From positions 66,533-130,532 of the forward strand of contig NZ_VWVM01000012.1 of assembly GCF_008632075.1 (NCBI RefSeq): a stretch of DNA of 64,000 nt. The letters are read 5' to 3'. The notes below the pieces were generated by a model, which did not search any database, was not told the DNA's origin, and worked only from the letters and a program-made list of their open reading frames with translations. The DNA is from Candidatus Pantoea gossypiicola (GTDB lineage Bacteria; Pseudomonadota; Gammaproteobacteria; Enterobacterales; Enterobacteriaceae). Positions 9,993-20,056 of the stretch are shown here, one piece after another. The position numbers and the translations under genes are program-made. The first letter of the stretch is position 1, and every line of letters starts with the position of its first letter.

Positions 9993-11750
9993 ATGTTTGA
10001 TACCAATCTCTCTACCAGACAAACCTTTGGTCGCCTGTGGCCGATGATTTCTCCCTTCAGGCTGGGGCTATTGGTCGCGGGTGTTGCCCTGATCGTCAAC
10101 GCCGCCATAGACCCGTTTATGCTGACGTTACTGAAGACGCTGCTCGACGATGTCATTGGCCAGAAAAATCCCGGTATTCTGGTCTGGATGCCGCTGGTGA
10201 TTATCGGGCTGATTCTTATCCGCGGTGTCAGCGGCTATATCTCCAGCTACTGTATCTCCTGGGTATCAGGCAAAGTGGTGATGGCCCTGCGTTGTCGGCT
10301 GTTCAGTCACATGATGGGCATGCCGGTATCGTTCTTTGATCAGCAATCAACCGGCACGCTGCTCTCCCGTATCAGCTACGACTGCGAACAGGTCGCGTCT
10401 TCCTCTTCCGGGTCGCTGGTGACGGTGGTGCGTGAAGGGGCCTCGATTCTTGGTCTGTTTGTCATGATGTTTTATTACAGCTGGCAGCTTTCCCTGATCC
10501 TGCTGGTGCTGGCTCCCATTGTGTCGCTGGCGATCCGCATCGTCTCCCGGCGCTTCCGCCGTATCAGCAAAAATATGCAGAACACCATGGGGCAGGTGAC
10601 CTCTCATGCCGAGCAGATGCTGAAAGGGCATAAAGAGGTGCTGATGTTCGGCGGTCAGCAGGTTGAGACCGACCGCTTCAACCAGGTCAGTAACCAAATG
10701 CGTCGCCAGGGAATGAAAATGGTCTCGGCGACCTCACTCTCCGATCCGATTATTCAGCTTCTTGCCTCGTCAGCACTCGCCTTTGTGCTCTATGCGGCCA
10801 GTTTTCCCTCAGTGATGGCCACGCTGACCGCAGGCTCAATCAGTGCGGTGTTCTCCGCCATGCTGATGCTGATGCGTCCGTTAAAGTCGCTGACCAACGT
10901 CAATGCCCAGTTTCAGCGCGGCATGGCGGCCTGTCAGACGCTGTTTGCGATTCTGGATATGGAACAGGAGAAGGACGAAGGTACACGCGTGGTTAAGCGC
11001 GCCACCGGCAACATTGAGTTTCGCGACGTCACCTTTACCTATCCGGGGGCGGAAACACCGGCGCTGCAGCATATCAATCTGACCCTTCCCGCCGGTAAAA
11101 CCGTGGCGCTGGTCGGCCGTTCCGGTTCGGGGAAATCGACCCTCGCCAGCCTGCTGACGCGCTTTTACGACGTCAACAGCGGCGAAATTTTGCTGGATGG
11201 ACATGATCTGCGTGATTACACACTGGCCTCGCTGCGCGAGCAGATGGCGCTGGTCTCTCAGCATGTTCACCTGTTCAACGACACGGTGGCCAACAACATT
11301 GCCTATGCCCGTACCGATGTCTTCAGCCGCGAGGAAATTGAAAAGGCGGCAGAGATGGCTCATGCCATGGAATTCATTAATAAAATGGATAACGGACTGG
11401 ATACGATGATTGGCGAAAATGGGGTACTGCTGTCGGGCGGACAACGGCAGCGCATTGCGATTGCCCGCGCCCTGTTGCGCGACAGCCCGATTCTGATCCT
11501 CGACGAAGCGACCTCGGCCCTGGACACCGAGTCTGAACGCGCGATTCAGTCTGCGCTGGAGACGCTGCAGCAGAACCGGACCACGCTGATCATCGCTCAC
11601 CGGCTCTCGACCATTGAAAAGGCTGATGAAATTCTGCTGGTAGAAGAGGGAATGATTGTTGAGCGCGGCTCGCATCAGCAGTTGCTGCAACAGAACGGCG
11701 CGTATGCGCGGCTCTATCAGATGCAGTTCAGTCAGCCGCTTTGTGCGTAA
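9993..11750 (+). CDS. MsbA-type lipid A/phospholipid ABC flippase (second, unlinked paralogue)
   Basis: Homodimeric ABC exporter half-transporter, extremely close to E. coli MsbA along its full length (for example [19 protein letters not shown] and [16 protein letters not shown] segments). About six TM helices occupy residues 1-320. The C-terminal ATPase has Walker A GRSGSGKS (~376), signature LSGGQRQR (~480), Walker [13 protein letters not shown] (~501) and the H-loop IIAHRLS. 585 residues with the ATG at 9993, chosen because GGTAAG (9978-9983) is nine bases upstream; an alternative ATG at 9984 abuts it. The normal msbA partner lpxK is not adjacent, so this is probably a duplicate of the essential ycaI-msbA-lpxK copy, inserted between yhjJ and kdgK. 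Substrate is inferred to be lipid A core or a related lipid. Confidence 0.85.
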   Translation: MFDTNLSTRQTFGRLWPMISPFRLGLLVAGVALIVNAAIDPFMLTLLKTLLDDVIGQKNPGILVWMPLVIIGLILIRGVSGYISSYCISWVSGKVVMALRCRLFSHMMGMPVSFFDQQSTGTLLSRISYDCEQVASSSSGSLVTVVREGASILGLFVMMFYYSWQLSLILLVLAPIVSLAIRIVSRRFRRISKNMQNTMGQVTSHAEQMLKGHKEVLMFGGQQVETDRFNQVSNQMRRQGMKMVSATSLSDPIIQLLASSALAFVLYAASFPSVMATLTAGSISAVFSAMLMLMRPLKSLTNVNAQFQRGMAACQTLFAILDMEQEKDEGTRVVKRATGNIEFRDVTFTYPGAETPALQHINLTLPAGKTVALVGRSGSGKSTLASLLTRFYDVNSGEILLDGHDLRDYTLASLREQMALVSQHVHLFNDTVANNIAYARTDVFSREEIEKAAEMAHAMEFINKMDNGLDTMIGENGVLLSGGQRQRIAIARALLRDSPILILDEATSALDTESERAIQSALETLQQNRTTLIIAHRLSTIEKADEILLVEEGMIVERGSHQQLLQQNGAYARLYQMQFSQPLCA

Positions 11751-11808
11751 GAGGCACGAATGCCAAAAGCTAAAGCTAAAGCAGAGTGAACCCAACCGCA
11801 ATAACAAG

Positions 11809-11930
11809 GCTCAACGCGCAGGAAACCGGTCAGAAGAGGAAAGCGTCCCGTAGCCGGGCCGAGCAGTCAGGCACTGCCTTAGCATCTTTCCGAACTGACC
11901 CGTTTCCCTGTGCAGGCGCGCGCTCACAGC
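11809..11930. repeat. Intergenic inverted-repeat element, copy E1 (short form)
   Basis: Between the msbA-like gene and kdgK. The left arm (11819-11845) and right arm (11886-11910) form an imperfect ~25-bp inverted repeat containing GGTCAGAAGAGGAAAG. Inside are the small hairpins CCCG-tagc-CGGG (11847-11858) and GGC-act-GCC. The left 42 bp (11809-11850) is nearly identical to the reverse complement of 35719-35762, and the right flank (GCAGGC..CTCACAGC) is also shared, so this is a dispersed element family. The interior is much shorter than in copy E2. Confidence 0.75.
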
Positions 11931-12032
11931 GACTCAGCCAGGCATAATCAACAGCCAAAAAATGCGCCTCTGGGCGTATTTTTCGTTATCTACATTTGCA
12001 GACCGATCTTTACGACACCAGCTGCTACAGCA

Positions 12033-12965
12033 TCAGTCAGGCATCACCGCTGCCGGAATAATCGCGCCGCGATGCTGAATCACAGTGCTGGCCGTCAGGT
12101 GTCCGCGCTGCGCGGCGGCCTCTGCAGAAGCGCCCGTCAGACGGCGCGCCAGATATCCGGCACTGAATGAATCGCCAGCGGCCGTCGTATCGATCACTTT
12201 CTCTTTCGCCAGACGTACCGCAGGCACCTCAATCAGCGGCGCATCGCCGATAGCGACCAGACAGGAGTCTGCACCCCGCTTAATGACGATTTCGCTGGCA
12301 CCAGCCTGACGGGTACGCGCGATAACGTCATCGAGCGGCTGCTCGCCCCACAGTAGATGTTCATCATCCAGCGTCAGGAAAGCGATATCGGTACAGTTCA
12401 GCATGGCGCGATACGCAGCCTGCGCGCTGACGCGATCGGCCCATAAACGCGGGCGGTAGTTGTTATCAAAAATCACCCTGCCGCCATTCGCCCGGCAGCG
12501 GGCCAGCAGCGTCATCAGCTTCTCACGGCTTGACGTCGGCAGAATCGCCAGACTGATACCGCTGAGGTAGAGATAATCGTAGTGCGACAGCTGTTCGGCT
12601 ATCTCTGTGGATTGCGGGCTGTCGAGCCAGTAACGCGCGGCAGCATCGCTGCGCCAGTACCAGAAGGTACGCTCGCCGTCGGCATCGGTTTCAATCACAT
12701 ACAGGCCCGGCATCTTATTATCGAGGCGCTGAATCAGGTCAGTATTCACCTTCTCCTGCTGCCAGGCTGCGATCATCTGATCGCTGAACGAATCCGTCCC
12801 CAGCGCGGTAACGTAATCGACCCGTAACTGCGGCTCATCAACCTGGCGGGCAAGATACACGGCCGTGTTAAGGGTATCGCCGCCAAAGCCCCGCTTAATG
12901 TTGTCACCCTTTTCGGACAGCTCAATCATGCATTCGCCGATGATGGCGATTTTCTTCTGCGTCAT
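12033..12965 (-). CDS. kdgK: 2-keto-3-deoxygluconokinase
   Basis: Phosphorylates 2-keto-3-deoxy-D-gluconate to KDPG, the entry from hexuronate and pectin breakdown into the Entner-Doudoroff pathway. It is a 310-residue PfkB/ribokinase-family enzyme. The N-terminal GGDTLNTAVYLAR segment and the C-terminal signature DTTAAGDSFSAGY, carrying the catalytic Asp, are intact. Divergent from pdeH, as in E. coli. A KdgR-type operator sits about 64 bp upstream of the start (13029-13047), so induction by KDG is expected. Confidence 0.95.
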   Translation of the reverse strand: MTQKKIAIIGECMIELSEKGDNIKRGFGGDTLNTAVYLARQVDEPQLRVDYVTALGTDSFSDQMIAAWQQEKVNTDLIQRLDNKMPGLYVIETDADGERTFWYWRSDAAARYWLDSPQSTEIAEQLSHYDYLYLSGISLAILPTSSREKLMTLLARCRANGGRVIFDNNYRPRLWADRVSAQAAYRAMLNCTDIAFLTLDDEHLLWGEQPLDDVIARTRQAGASEIVIKRGADSCLVAIGDAPLIEVPAVRLAKEKVIDTTAAGDSFSAGYLARRLTGASAEAAAQRGHLTASTVIQHRGAIIPAAVMPD

Positions 12966-13028
12966 GGTTTCAGACCTGTAGTGAAATATCGCCTTAGTCT
13001 CGCGTCTGGTATGGCAGACGTCAATGGT

Positions 13029-13047
13029 TTTAAAACGGTGTTTTAAT
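13029..13047 (-). promoter_or_regulatory. KdgR operator upstream of kdgK
   Basis: The sequence contains TTAAAAC-GGT-GTTTTAA, a perfect inverted repeat. It fits the published KdgR consensus AATRAAAYRNYRTTTYATT at every position of the central 13-mer and at 16 of 19 overall. It lies in the divergent kdgK/pdeH region, closer to kdgK. KdgR repression of kdgK is established in enterobacteria; binding here is inference. Confidence 0.75.
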
Positions 13048-13091
13048 TTAACTTAAGGTGCTGAAAGGCCCCGATCCGGGCAATAAGAGCG

Positions 13092-13118
13092 GCTAATTTT
13101 GGCCTGTTTTACCGATTA
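13092..13118 (+). promoter_or_regulatory. Possible sigma-28 (FliA) promoter for pdeH
   Basis: ACCGATTA at 13111-13118 resembles the FliA -10 element GCCGATAA, with an AT-rich CTAATTTT about 10-11 bases upstream as a poor -35. E. coli pdeH is a flagellar class 3 gene, which is why the site is plausible. The -35 match is weak. Confidence 0.3.
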
Positions 13119-13246
13119 TGCTAACGAAGCGGCTGGTAAACTCTCCGTTTTCATACGGCCGCCCCATTCATCTCATTTTCACAGGCATTTACGATAATCG
13201 CTTCAGTCTCCCGTTTTGGGGACGTGTTACCAACCAGGAAAATAGC

Positions 13247-14020
13247 ATGGTGATGGAGAGTATTAGCCAATGGCTGCCGTCTTCAACCGACCTTAATCTC
13301 CACACGGAAACGCCGCTCTTCTGGCAACAATGTCATCGACGCTATCGGTTTCAGCCGATTTATCGGGTAACCGGTCGGTTACTGGCCATTGAACTGCTGA
13401 CCGCCGTTTATCATCCCATGGCACCGGAGCGGAATCTCTCGCCTGAAGCCTGGTTTGCCGGACTCGACATCGCTCAGCGCCTGAACGTCGTGTATGAGCA
13501 GCTTGAACTTCTTGCCGAATGGACTGCATTTTTCGAGCACAATGATGTGGTCGCTTCGGTCAACATCGACGGTCCCTCACTGCTCGCCATTCAGCACCGA
13601 CCCGCTATTCGTCGTCTCATTGCCGGCCTGCCATGGATACGCTTTGAACTCACCGAGCACCAGGCGCTGCCGCAGGAGGAGAAAGTAGCGAAAATACCTG
13701 AACTGGGGCCGCTGTGGCTGGATGACTTCGGTTCCGGTATGGCGAATTTCTCGGCGCTGACTGAACTGAAATATGATTACATCAAGCTGTCGCGCGACCT
13801 TTTTAATATGCTGGGCACCACCAATGAAGGGCGCAGCCTGTTTTCGATGCTGCTGGCACTGATCAATCGTTACTGCAACGGCGTCATTGTTGAAGGGGTG
13901 GAGACGGAAGCGCAGTGGCAGCAGGTTAAAGCATCCCCCGCTATCGCGGCCCAGGGCTACTACTTTTCGCGGCCTGTCCCATTTTCTGAACTGAATCATC
14001 TCACTATCCAGCTTCCCTGA
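13247..14020 (+). CDS. pdeH: EAL-domain c-di-GMP phosphodiesterase PdeH (YhjH)
   Basis: Stand-alone cytoplasmic EAL phosphodiesterase that keeps c-di-GMP low during flagellar motility. With the ATG at 13247 (AGGAA at 13236-13240, six bases upstream) the protein has 257 residues, close to E. coli YhjH; the longer frame from 13118 runs through promoter-like sequence. The usual EALLR reads AIELL, as in the YhjH subfamily (metal-binding Glu kept). VNIDGPSLLA, FELTEHQ, WLDDFGSGMANFSAL and VEGVET are all present, so activity is expected. It lies between divergent kdgK and the downstream yhjG. Confidence 0.92.
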   Translation: MVMESISQWLPSSTDLNLHTETPLFWQQCHRRYRFQPIYRVTGRLLAIELLTAVYHPMAPERNLSPEAWFAGLDIAQRLNVVYEQLELLAEWTAFFEHNDVVASVNIDGPSLLAIQHRPAIRRLIAGLPWIRFELTEHQALPQEEKVAKIPELGPLWLDDFGSGMANFSALTELKYDYIKLSRDLFNMLGTTNEGRSLFSMLLALINRYCNGVIVEGVETEAQWQQVKASPAIAAQGYYFSRPVPFSELNHLTIQLP

Positions 14021-14083
14021 TGCCGTTGCTCGCCGTCTCGACTATCTTTAACGCAGACCGTGAATGTGCAAGGAGAAAGCGTA

Positions 14084-16144
14084 ATGTCGCGTACCGGTAA
14101 AATAGTCAGCTGGGTAGCAGGAATTCTGGTGTTATTCATCGTGGTGATTATCGTCGTCATCGCCACCTTTGACTGGAATCGCCTGAAACCCACCATCAAT
14201 CAGAAAGTCTCTACCGAATTAAACCGTCCCTTTGCGATACGGGGAGATTTGGGTATCGACTGGGCAAGAAATCGCGACGAGGCAGGCTGGCGGCGCTGGG
14301 TGCCGTGGCCGCAGGTGCACGCGGAAGATATTATGCTGGGCAATCCGCCAGACATTTCTGACGTCACCATGGTGCATCTGCAACGTGTGGATGCCACGCT
14401 GTCACCGCTGTCGTTGCTGCATAAAGAGCTGTTCATCCCATGGATTAAGTTGCAGCGGCCCGATGCGCGCCTGATTCAGACGGCGGATAAAAAGAATAAC
14501 TGGACGTTTGATCTCGCCGGTAGTGACAAGGATGACAGGAACAGCGCGCCCTCGGCTTGGTCCTTCCGGCTGGATAATATCCTGTTTGATCAGGGGCAAA
14601 TCCGCTATCGCGATGCGGTTAACCGCGCCGATGTCACGGTACAGGTGAATCCGCTGGGCAAACCGGTGCCCTATGCGCAGATTGCCGGCGGTGACGATCA
14701 GCAGAAGGGCGCGGGAGACTTCGTCTTTGGCTGGCAGGCCAGTGGCACCTACAACAATGAAAAGCTCAGCGGTGAAGGCAAGATTGGCGGCATGCTCTCG
14801 CTGCGCAGCCAGAACACCCCTTTCCCGGTGCAGGCCGATGTGCGAAACGGCACCACGCGGGTTCAGGTAACGGGGGGCGTGCAGGATCCGATGAACCTCG
14901 GCGGGCTGAATGTGCGACTGCGCTTCTCGGGCGATACGCTGGCGAATCTCTACGGGCTGACCGGCGTCCTGCTGCCTGACACACCCCCTTATGAAACTGA
15001 CGGCCATCTGATTGCGAAATTCAATGGCGAAAAAGGTGCGGTCTACCGCTATGAGAAATTCAACGGACACATTGGCGACAGCGATATTCATGGCTCCCTG
15101 ATTTACACGCAGGGCAAACCCCGTCCGACGCTGACCGGCGAACTGACCTCAGAGCAACTGCGTATGGCCGATCTGGGGCCGCTGATTGGTGTGGATTCCG
15201 GCAAAGGCAGTGAAAAAACCGCGCAGGCCAAAGCCCGTCGCGGTGAGAAATCGAATCAGCCCGCCGACCGCGTGCTGCCGCACGATAAATTTGAGACCAA
15301 AAACTGGGACGTGATGGATGCCGATGTGAAGTTCAGCGGCAAACGAATCGAACACAGTAATTCCCTGCCGTTAAGCGATCTCTACACCCATTTACAGCTG
15401 AAAAGCGGCGATCTGCTGCTGGATCCGCTGCGTTTTGGTGTGGCAGGCGGCAATCTCAACAGCACCATCCGGCTGGAGGGCGATCGCTCGCCGATGCGTG
15501 GCCGGGTTGACCTTCATGTACGTAAGCTGCAGCTGCGTCAGCTCTTTCCGACGGTGGACGCAATGAAGAACAGCCGTGGTCAGCTCAATGGCGATGCCAG
15601 TTTTACCGGCACCGGTAACTCCGTGGCCGATCTGCTGGCGACCAGCAACGGTCAGCTTAAGCTGCTGATGAATGATGGGCTGATCAGTCGCAGCCTGATG
15701 GAGATTGCCGGACTCAACGTCGGTAACTACGTGGTGGGCAAGCTGTTTGGCGATGACCAGGTGCGTATCAACTGCGCTGCGACCGATCTCAGACTGCAGA
15801 ATGGTGTGGCGACCCCTAACCTGTTTGTGTTTGATACCGAGAACGCGATTATCAATGTGTCAGGTAACGCCAACTTCGCCAGTGAGCGGCTGGATCTGTC
15901 GGTAAACCCGGAAAGTAAGGGCATTCGCATCGTGACGCTGCGCTCCCCGCTCTACGTGCGCGGCACCTTTAAAAATCCTGATGCAGGCGTGAAAGCAGGG
16001 CCACTGCTGGCCCGCGGTGCTGCTGCTGTGGCACTGGGTGCGGTCGTCGGCCCGGCAGCGGCGCTGCTGGCCATGATCTCGCCAAGTGATAACGAAGACA
16101 ACCAGTGCAGCACCGTCCTGCAGCAGATGAAACAGAAGAAGTGA
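14084..16144 (+). CDS. yhjG: AsmA-family protein YhjG
   Basis: Large AsmA-like protein of the family now linked to phospholipid transport between inner and outer membranes. One N-terminal TM helix (about residues 8-28, WVAGILVLFIVVIIVVI) is followed by a long beta-rich periplasmic body; the C-terminus carries an Ala-rich hydrophobic stretch and a final Cys-containing tail. 686 residues. The ATG at 14084 has AGGAG at 14071-14075; an upstream in-frame GTG (14060) is rejected. It follows pdeH by 63 bp, as in E. coli. The specific role of YhjG is not settled. Confidence 0.85.
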   Translation: MSRTGKIVSWVAGILVLFIVVIIVVIATFDWNRLKPTINQKVSTELNRPFAIRGDLGIDWARNRDEAGWRRWVPWPQVHAEDIMLGNPPDISDVTMVHLQRVDATLSPLSLLHKELFIPWIKLQRPDARLIQTADKKNNWTFDLAGSDKDDRNSAPSAWSFRLDNILFDQGQIRYRDAVNRADVTVQVNPLGKPVPYAQIAGGDDQQKGAGDFVFGWQASGTYNNEKLSGEGKIGGMLSLRSQNTPFPVQADVRNGTTRVQVTGGVQDPMNLGGLNVRLRFSGDTLANLYGLTGVLLPDTPPYETDGHLIAKFNGEKGAVYRYEKFNGHIGDSDIHGSLIYTQGKPRPTLTGELTSEQLRMADLGPLIGVDSGKGSEKTAQAKARRGEKSNQPADRVLPHDKFETKNWDVMDADVKFSGKRIEHSNSLPLSDLYTHLQLKSGDLLLDPLRFGVAGGNLNSTIRLEGDRSPMRGRVDLHVRKLQLRQLFPTVDAMKNSRGQLNGDASFTGTGNSVADLLATSNGQLKLLMNDGLISRSLMEIAGLNVGNYVVGKLFGDDQVRINCAATDLRLQNGVATPNLFVFDTENAIINVSGNANFASERLDLSVNPESKGIRIVTLRSPLYVRGTFKNPDAGVKAGPLLARGAAAVALGAVVGPAAALLAMISPSDNEDNQCSTVLQQMKQKK

Positions 16145-16426
16145 TTAGTTGCGGTAGAGCACTTTGATAATGTGATAACCAAAGCCGGTCTTTACCGGCC
16201 CGTAAGGCGTCAGCAGCGGGCAGGTAAAGACCGCTTTATCAAAGGCCGGCACCATCTGTCCCTGCCGGAACTCGCCCAGATCGCCCCCCTTCCGGCCGGA
16301 AGGACAGGTAGAGTGCTTCTTTGCCAGCTCCTGAAAATTGCCGCCTTTCGCCAGTTTCGCCAGAATCTCTTTTGCCAGCGCTTCCTCTTTGACCAGGATG
16401 TGTAAAGCCGCCGCGGTTTTCGCCAT
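16145..16426 (-). CDS. ppiC: Peptidyl-prolyl cis-trans isomerase C (parvulin)
   Basis: Small cytoplasmic parvulin-type PPIase of 93 residues, the same length as E. coli PpiC and similar throughout. The rotamase-fold landmarks are HILVKEE near the N-terminus, KKHSTCPSG, the GGDLGEF turn and the final [12 protein letters not shown]. Its stop directly abuts that of yhjG (convergent); it is divergent from rep, with 75 bp between the two starts. Confidence 0.96.
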   Translation of the reverse strand: MAKTAAALHILVKEEALAKEILAKLAKGGNFQELAKKHSTCPSGRKGGDLGEFRQGQMVPAFDKAVFTCPLLTPYGPVKTGFGYHIIKVLYRN

Positions 16427-16501
16427 GTTGGTATCTCGGTTGTGTATAATTGCCGCCCAGTATAAACCCCTTTCTTTTGATTCAATCAGGCGATTTCTTT
16501 T

Positions 16502-18523
16502 ATGCGTTTAAACCCCAGCCAACAACGTGCCGTCGAATTTGTTACCGGTCCCTGTCTGGTGCTGGCGGGCGCGGGATCGGGCAAAACCCGCGTGATTACC
16601 AATAAAATCGCCCATCTGATTCGTGAATGCGGCTATCAGGCGCGCCACATCGCCGCAGTAACCTTTACCAATAAAGCCTCGCGCGAAATGAAAGAGCGTG
16701 TGGCGCAGACGCTGGGCCGCAAAGAGGCGCGCGGTCTGCTGATCTCGACTTTCCATACGCTGGGACTGGAGATCATCAAGCGCGAGACGGCGGCACTGGG
16801 CATGAAGTCCAACTTCTCACTGTTCGACGATCAGGATCAGCTCGCCCTGCTGAAAGAGCTGACCAGAGAGTGGCTGGAAGAGGATAAGACGCTGTTACAG
16901 CAGCTCATCTCCACCATTTCGAACTGGAAAAATGATCTGATCGATCCGCAGGGTGCCGCCGCGCTGGCGCGCTCGCAGCAGGATAATATCTTTGCCCACT
17001 GCTATGCCCTCTACAGCCAGCATCTTAAGGCGTGCAACGTACTGGATTTTGATGACCTGATCCTGCTGCCGACGCTGCTGCTACAGCGTAATCAGGAAGT
17101 GCGCGAGCGCTGGCAGCAGCGTATCCGCTATCTGCTGGTGGATGAGTATCAGGACACCAACACCAGCCAGTATGAGCTGGTTAAGCTGCTGGTTGGCGCA
17201 CGCGCGCGTTTCACGGTGGTCGGCGACGATGACCAGTCGATCTACTCGTGGCGTGGCGCACGGCCGCAGAATCTGGTGTTGCTGAATCAGGATTTTCCGG
17301 CGCTGGAAGTAGTAAAGCTGGAGCAGAACTACCGCTCTTCGCAGCGCATACTTAAGGCGGCGAATATCCTGATTGCCAATAATCCGCACGTCTTTGAAAA
17401 GCGGCTGTTTTCAGAGCTGGGGCAGGGCAGCGAACTCAAAGTGGTGACCGCCAACAGCGAAGAGCATGAGGCAGAGCGGGTCACAGGCGAATTGATCGCG
17501 CATCACTTTATTAACCGCACGCAATACAAAGATTACGCGATTCTCTATCGCGGCAACCATCAGTCACGGACCTTTGAAAAGTTTCTGATGCAGAACCGCA
17601 TTCCTTATCGTATTTCTGGCGGCACCTCGTTCTTCTCACGGCCGGAGATTAAAGACCTGCTCGCCTATCTGCGCGTGCTGACTAACCCTGAGGATGACAG
17701 CGCATTTCTGCGCATCGTCAATACGCCGCGCCGCGAGATTGGCCCGGCCACGCTGCAGAAGCTCGGTGAATGGGCCAACCTGCGTAGCAAAAGTCTGTTT
17801 AACGCCAGTTTTGATGTCGGGCTGGGGCAGACGCTGAGCGGCCGTGGTCTGGAGCATCTGCAGCGCTTCACCCACTGGCTGAATGAGATTATCCAGCTGA
17901 GCGAACGTGAGCCGGTGAACGCCGTCCGCGATTTGATTCGCGGCATCGACTATGAAAGCTGGCTGTTTGAAACCTCCGGCAGCCCGAAAGCTGCCGAAAT
18001 GCGGATGAAAAACGTCAATACGCTGTTTCAGTGGATGACTGAAATGCTGGAAGGCAGCGATATCGATGTGCCGATGACGCTGGCGCAGGTGGTGACGCGC
18101 TTTACTCTGCGCGACATGATGGAGCGCGGTGAAAGCGATGAAGAGCTGGATCAGGTGCAATTGATGACGCTGCACGCTTCTAAAGGTCTGGAGTTCCCCT
18201 ATGTATTCCTGGTGGGCATGGAAGAGGGATTGCTGCCGCATCAGAGCAGTATCGATGAGAACAACATCGAAGAGGAGCGTCGCCTGGCTTACGTGGGGAT
18301 CACAAGGGCGCAGAAAGAACTGACTTTCACCCTGTGTCGCGAACGCCGGCAGTATGGCGAGTTAATCCGGCCTGAACCGAGTCGTTTCCTGCTGGAGTTG
18401 CCCCAGGACGATCTGCAATGGGAGACCGAGCGCAAAGTGGTCAGTGCGGAAGAGCGGATGAAAACCGGGCAGAGTCGGGTCGCCGGGTTGAGAGCGATGC
18501 TGGATAAGGCGAAGAAGAGTTAA
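16502..18523 (+). CDS. rep: ATP-dependent DNA helicase Rep
   Basis: Superfamily 1A 3'-5' helicase that clears proteins ahead of the replication fork and restarts stalled forks. 673 residues. The Q motif is [11 protein letters not shown], Walker A is [10 protein letters not shown] (~23), Walker B is [10 protein letters not shown] (~214), followed by [13 protein letters not shown], motif [12 protein letters not shown], motif [20 protein letters not shown] and motif [17 protein letters not shown]. The short tail after motif VI (about 85 residues) fits Rep rather than UvrD. Its paralogue UvrD is at 47038. Confidence 0.97.
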   Translation: MRLNPSQQRAVEFVTGPCLVLAGAGSGKTRVITNKIAHLIRECGYQARHIAAVTFTNKASREMKERVAQTLGRKEARGLLISTFHTLGLEIIKRETAALGMKSNFSLFDDQDQLALLKELTREWLEEDKTLLQQLISTISNWKNDLIDPQGAAALARSQQDNIFAHCYALYSQHLKACNVLDFDDLILLPTLLLQRNQEVRERWQQRIRYLLVDEYQDTNTSQYELVKLLVGARARFTVVGDDDQSIYSWRGARPQNLVLLNQDFPALEVVKLEQNYRSSQRILKAANILIANNPHVFEKRLFSELGQGSELKVVTANSEEHEAERVTGELIAHHFINRTQYKDYAILYRGNHQSRTFEKFLMQNRIPYRISGGTSFFSRPEIKDLLAYLRVLTNPEDDSAFLRIVNTPRREIGPATLQKLGEWANLRSKSLFNASFDVGLGQTLSGRGLEHLQRFTHWLNEIIQLSEREPVNAVRDLIRGIDYESWLFETSGSPKAAEMRMKNVNTLFQWMTEMLEGSDIDVPMTLAQVVTRFTLRDMMERGESDEELDQVQLMTLHASKGLEFPYVFLVGMEEGLLPHQSSIDENNIEEERRLAYVGITRAQKELTFTLCRERRQYGELIRPEPSRFLLELPQDDLQWETERKVVSAEERMKTGQSRVAGLRAMLDKAKKS

Positions 18524-18533
18524 ACCTCGCAGG

Positions 18534-18552
18534 AGGCGAAGGAGATTCGCCT
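18534..18552. terminator. Hairpin between convergent rep and gppA
   Basis: AGGCGAA-ggaga-TTCGCCT sits in the 42-bp gap between the two stop codons. There is no T-run on either strand, so intrinsic termination is uncertain; it may act bidirectionally or as an mRNA 3' stabiliser. Confidence 0.45.
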
Positions 18553-18565
18553 CACGCGGGTGCCA

Positions 18566-20050
18566 TTACGACAGGGTTAACAACCAGTGGACGTAAGACT
18601 GATAGTGGCTTTCCTGCTCCAGCAGTTCGCTGCGCAGCGGATGCGCCTCCAGCCAGCCTGCGGGCAGGGTCAGATGCAGGGCATCATCGTCTGCCAGTAG
18701 CCGCACTGCAGGCAGGGTGTCATCGCGACGGCGGGTGGAGAAAATAATCGCCAGCCGCAGCAGACGGCACATCCGTTCCGCCAGGCGCGGCGGCAGCGCG
18801 TTTTGCTGAGTCAGCAATGCCAGATCGATGCTGCCGCTCTGATTTTGCAGTAAACAGGCCAGCAGCTTCTTCTGCGCCGGTGTGAAGCCAGGCAGATCGA
18901 GGTGACGCACCAGATATGCCGCGTGCTGCGGCGCATGACGGAAGTCGACGCTCAGGCCAATTTCGTGGATCGCGCAGGCGCTGAGCAGCAGCTCACGACA
19001 GCGCTGATCCAGCTTCCACGGCGTGGAAACCTGACGGAAAAAACTTTCTGCCAGCTGACGCACGCGGTCTGCCTGTTCGACATCGATGCTGAAACGGCGC
19101 TGGACGTTGTGCAGCGTGCGGGTACGGATATCGCGGTCAACCGGCAGGTGCAGCATGCCGTAAACCAGCCCTTCCCGCAGTGCGCCGCCCGCCAGCGTCA
19201 TGCTATCGATGCTGAGCGCCTGGAAGATAGCGATCAGGATCGACAGGCCGCTGGGGAACACCAGTGCCCGTTCCAGCGTCAGTCCTTCAATTTCCAGCTC
19301 TTCCAGTTTGCCGCACTGAATGGCACGCTGCTTCAGTTGCTGCAGTTTATTCAGCGTGATGCGCTCATCCATACCCTGCGCCACCATGATCTCCTGCAGC
19401 GCCTGAACCGTGCCGGATGCACCGACACAGGCCTCCCAGCCTTGCGCACGCAGCTGCGCGGCAATCGGCTGGATCATCTCACGGGCCGCCTGTTCAGCCT
19501 GGTCGAAGTTCTCTTTTGCCAGATGACGATCGCTGAAGAAGCGCTCCAGCCACGTCACACAGCCCATCGACAGGCTGAACAACACTGATGCGTGTGAGCC
19601 GTCGCCGGTAGCCAGTTCGGTACTGCCGCCGCCGATATCGACCACTAAACGCTTGTCGGAACCGCCGGTGGTGTGGGCCACACCCTGATAAATCAGACGC
19701 GCCTCTTCTTCACCGCTGATGACATTAATGGTACAGCCGAGGATCTGCTGGGCGGTGTCGAGGAAGGTCTGCGCATTGGCAGCCAGACGCAGCGTGGCGG
19801 TCGCCACCACACGAATCTGATCGGGGGGAATATCCTGCAATTGTTCAGAGAAGAGTCTGAGGCATTGCCAGCCACGCGACATCGCATCGGCTGACAACAG
19901 GTTATTTTTATCCAGACCGGCAGCAAGGCGAACCTTGCGCTTAATTTTTGCGACGGTCTGAATACTGCCAGAGACTTCGCGCACCACCAACATATGAAAG
20001 CTGTTAGACCCTAAATCGATCGCTGCATAAAGTGACGACGCGCTGAGCAT
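18566..20050 (-). CDS. gppA: Guanosine-5'-triphosphate,3'-diphosphate pyrophosphatase
   Basis: Converts pppGpp to ppGpp; a member of the Ppx/GppA sugar-kinase-like ATPase fold. 494 residues. The phosphate-1 loop is [12 protein letters not shown] (12-23), followed by [13 protein letters not shown] and the second phosphate loop [12 protein letters not shown] (~142). The C-terminal half is an HD-like helical domain. It lies six bases downstream of rhlB, and the pair forms the conserved rhlB-gppA operon. Confidence 0.95.
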   Translation of the reverse strand: MLSASSLYAAIDLGSNSFHMLVVREVSGSIQTVAKIKRKVRLAAGLDKNNLLSADAMSRGWQCLRLFSEQLQDIPPDQIRVVATATLRLAANAQTFLDTAQQILGCTINVISGEEEARLIYQGVAHTTGGSDKRLVVDIGGGSTELATGDGSHASVLFSLSMGCVTWLERFFSDRHLAKENFDQAEQAAREMIQPIAAQLRAQGWEACVGASGTVQALQEIMVAQGMDERITLNKLQQLKQRAIQCGKLEELEIEGLTLERALVFPSGLSILIAIFQALSIDSMTLAGGALREGLVYGMLHLPVDRDIRTRTLHNVQRRFSIDVEQADRVRQLAESFFRQVSTPWKLDQRCRELLLSACAIHEIGLSVDFRHAPQHAAYLVRHLDLPGFTPAQKKLLACLLQNQSGSIDLALLTQQNALPPRLAERMCRLLRLAIIFSTRRRDDTLPAVRLLADDDALHLTLPAGWLEAHPLRSELLEQESHYQSYVHWLLTLS

Positions 20051-20056
20051 GGTGGC

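Noticed and set aside
11760..11789. Nine-codon ORF MPKAKAKAE after the msbA-like gene
   Set aside because: Too short and repetitive to support as a gene without expression data.
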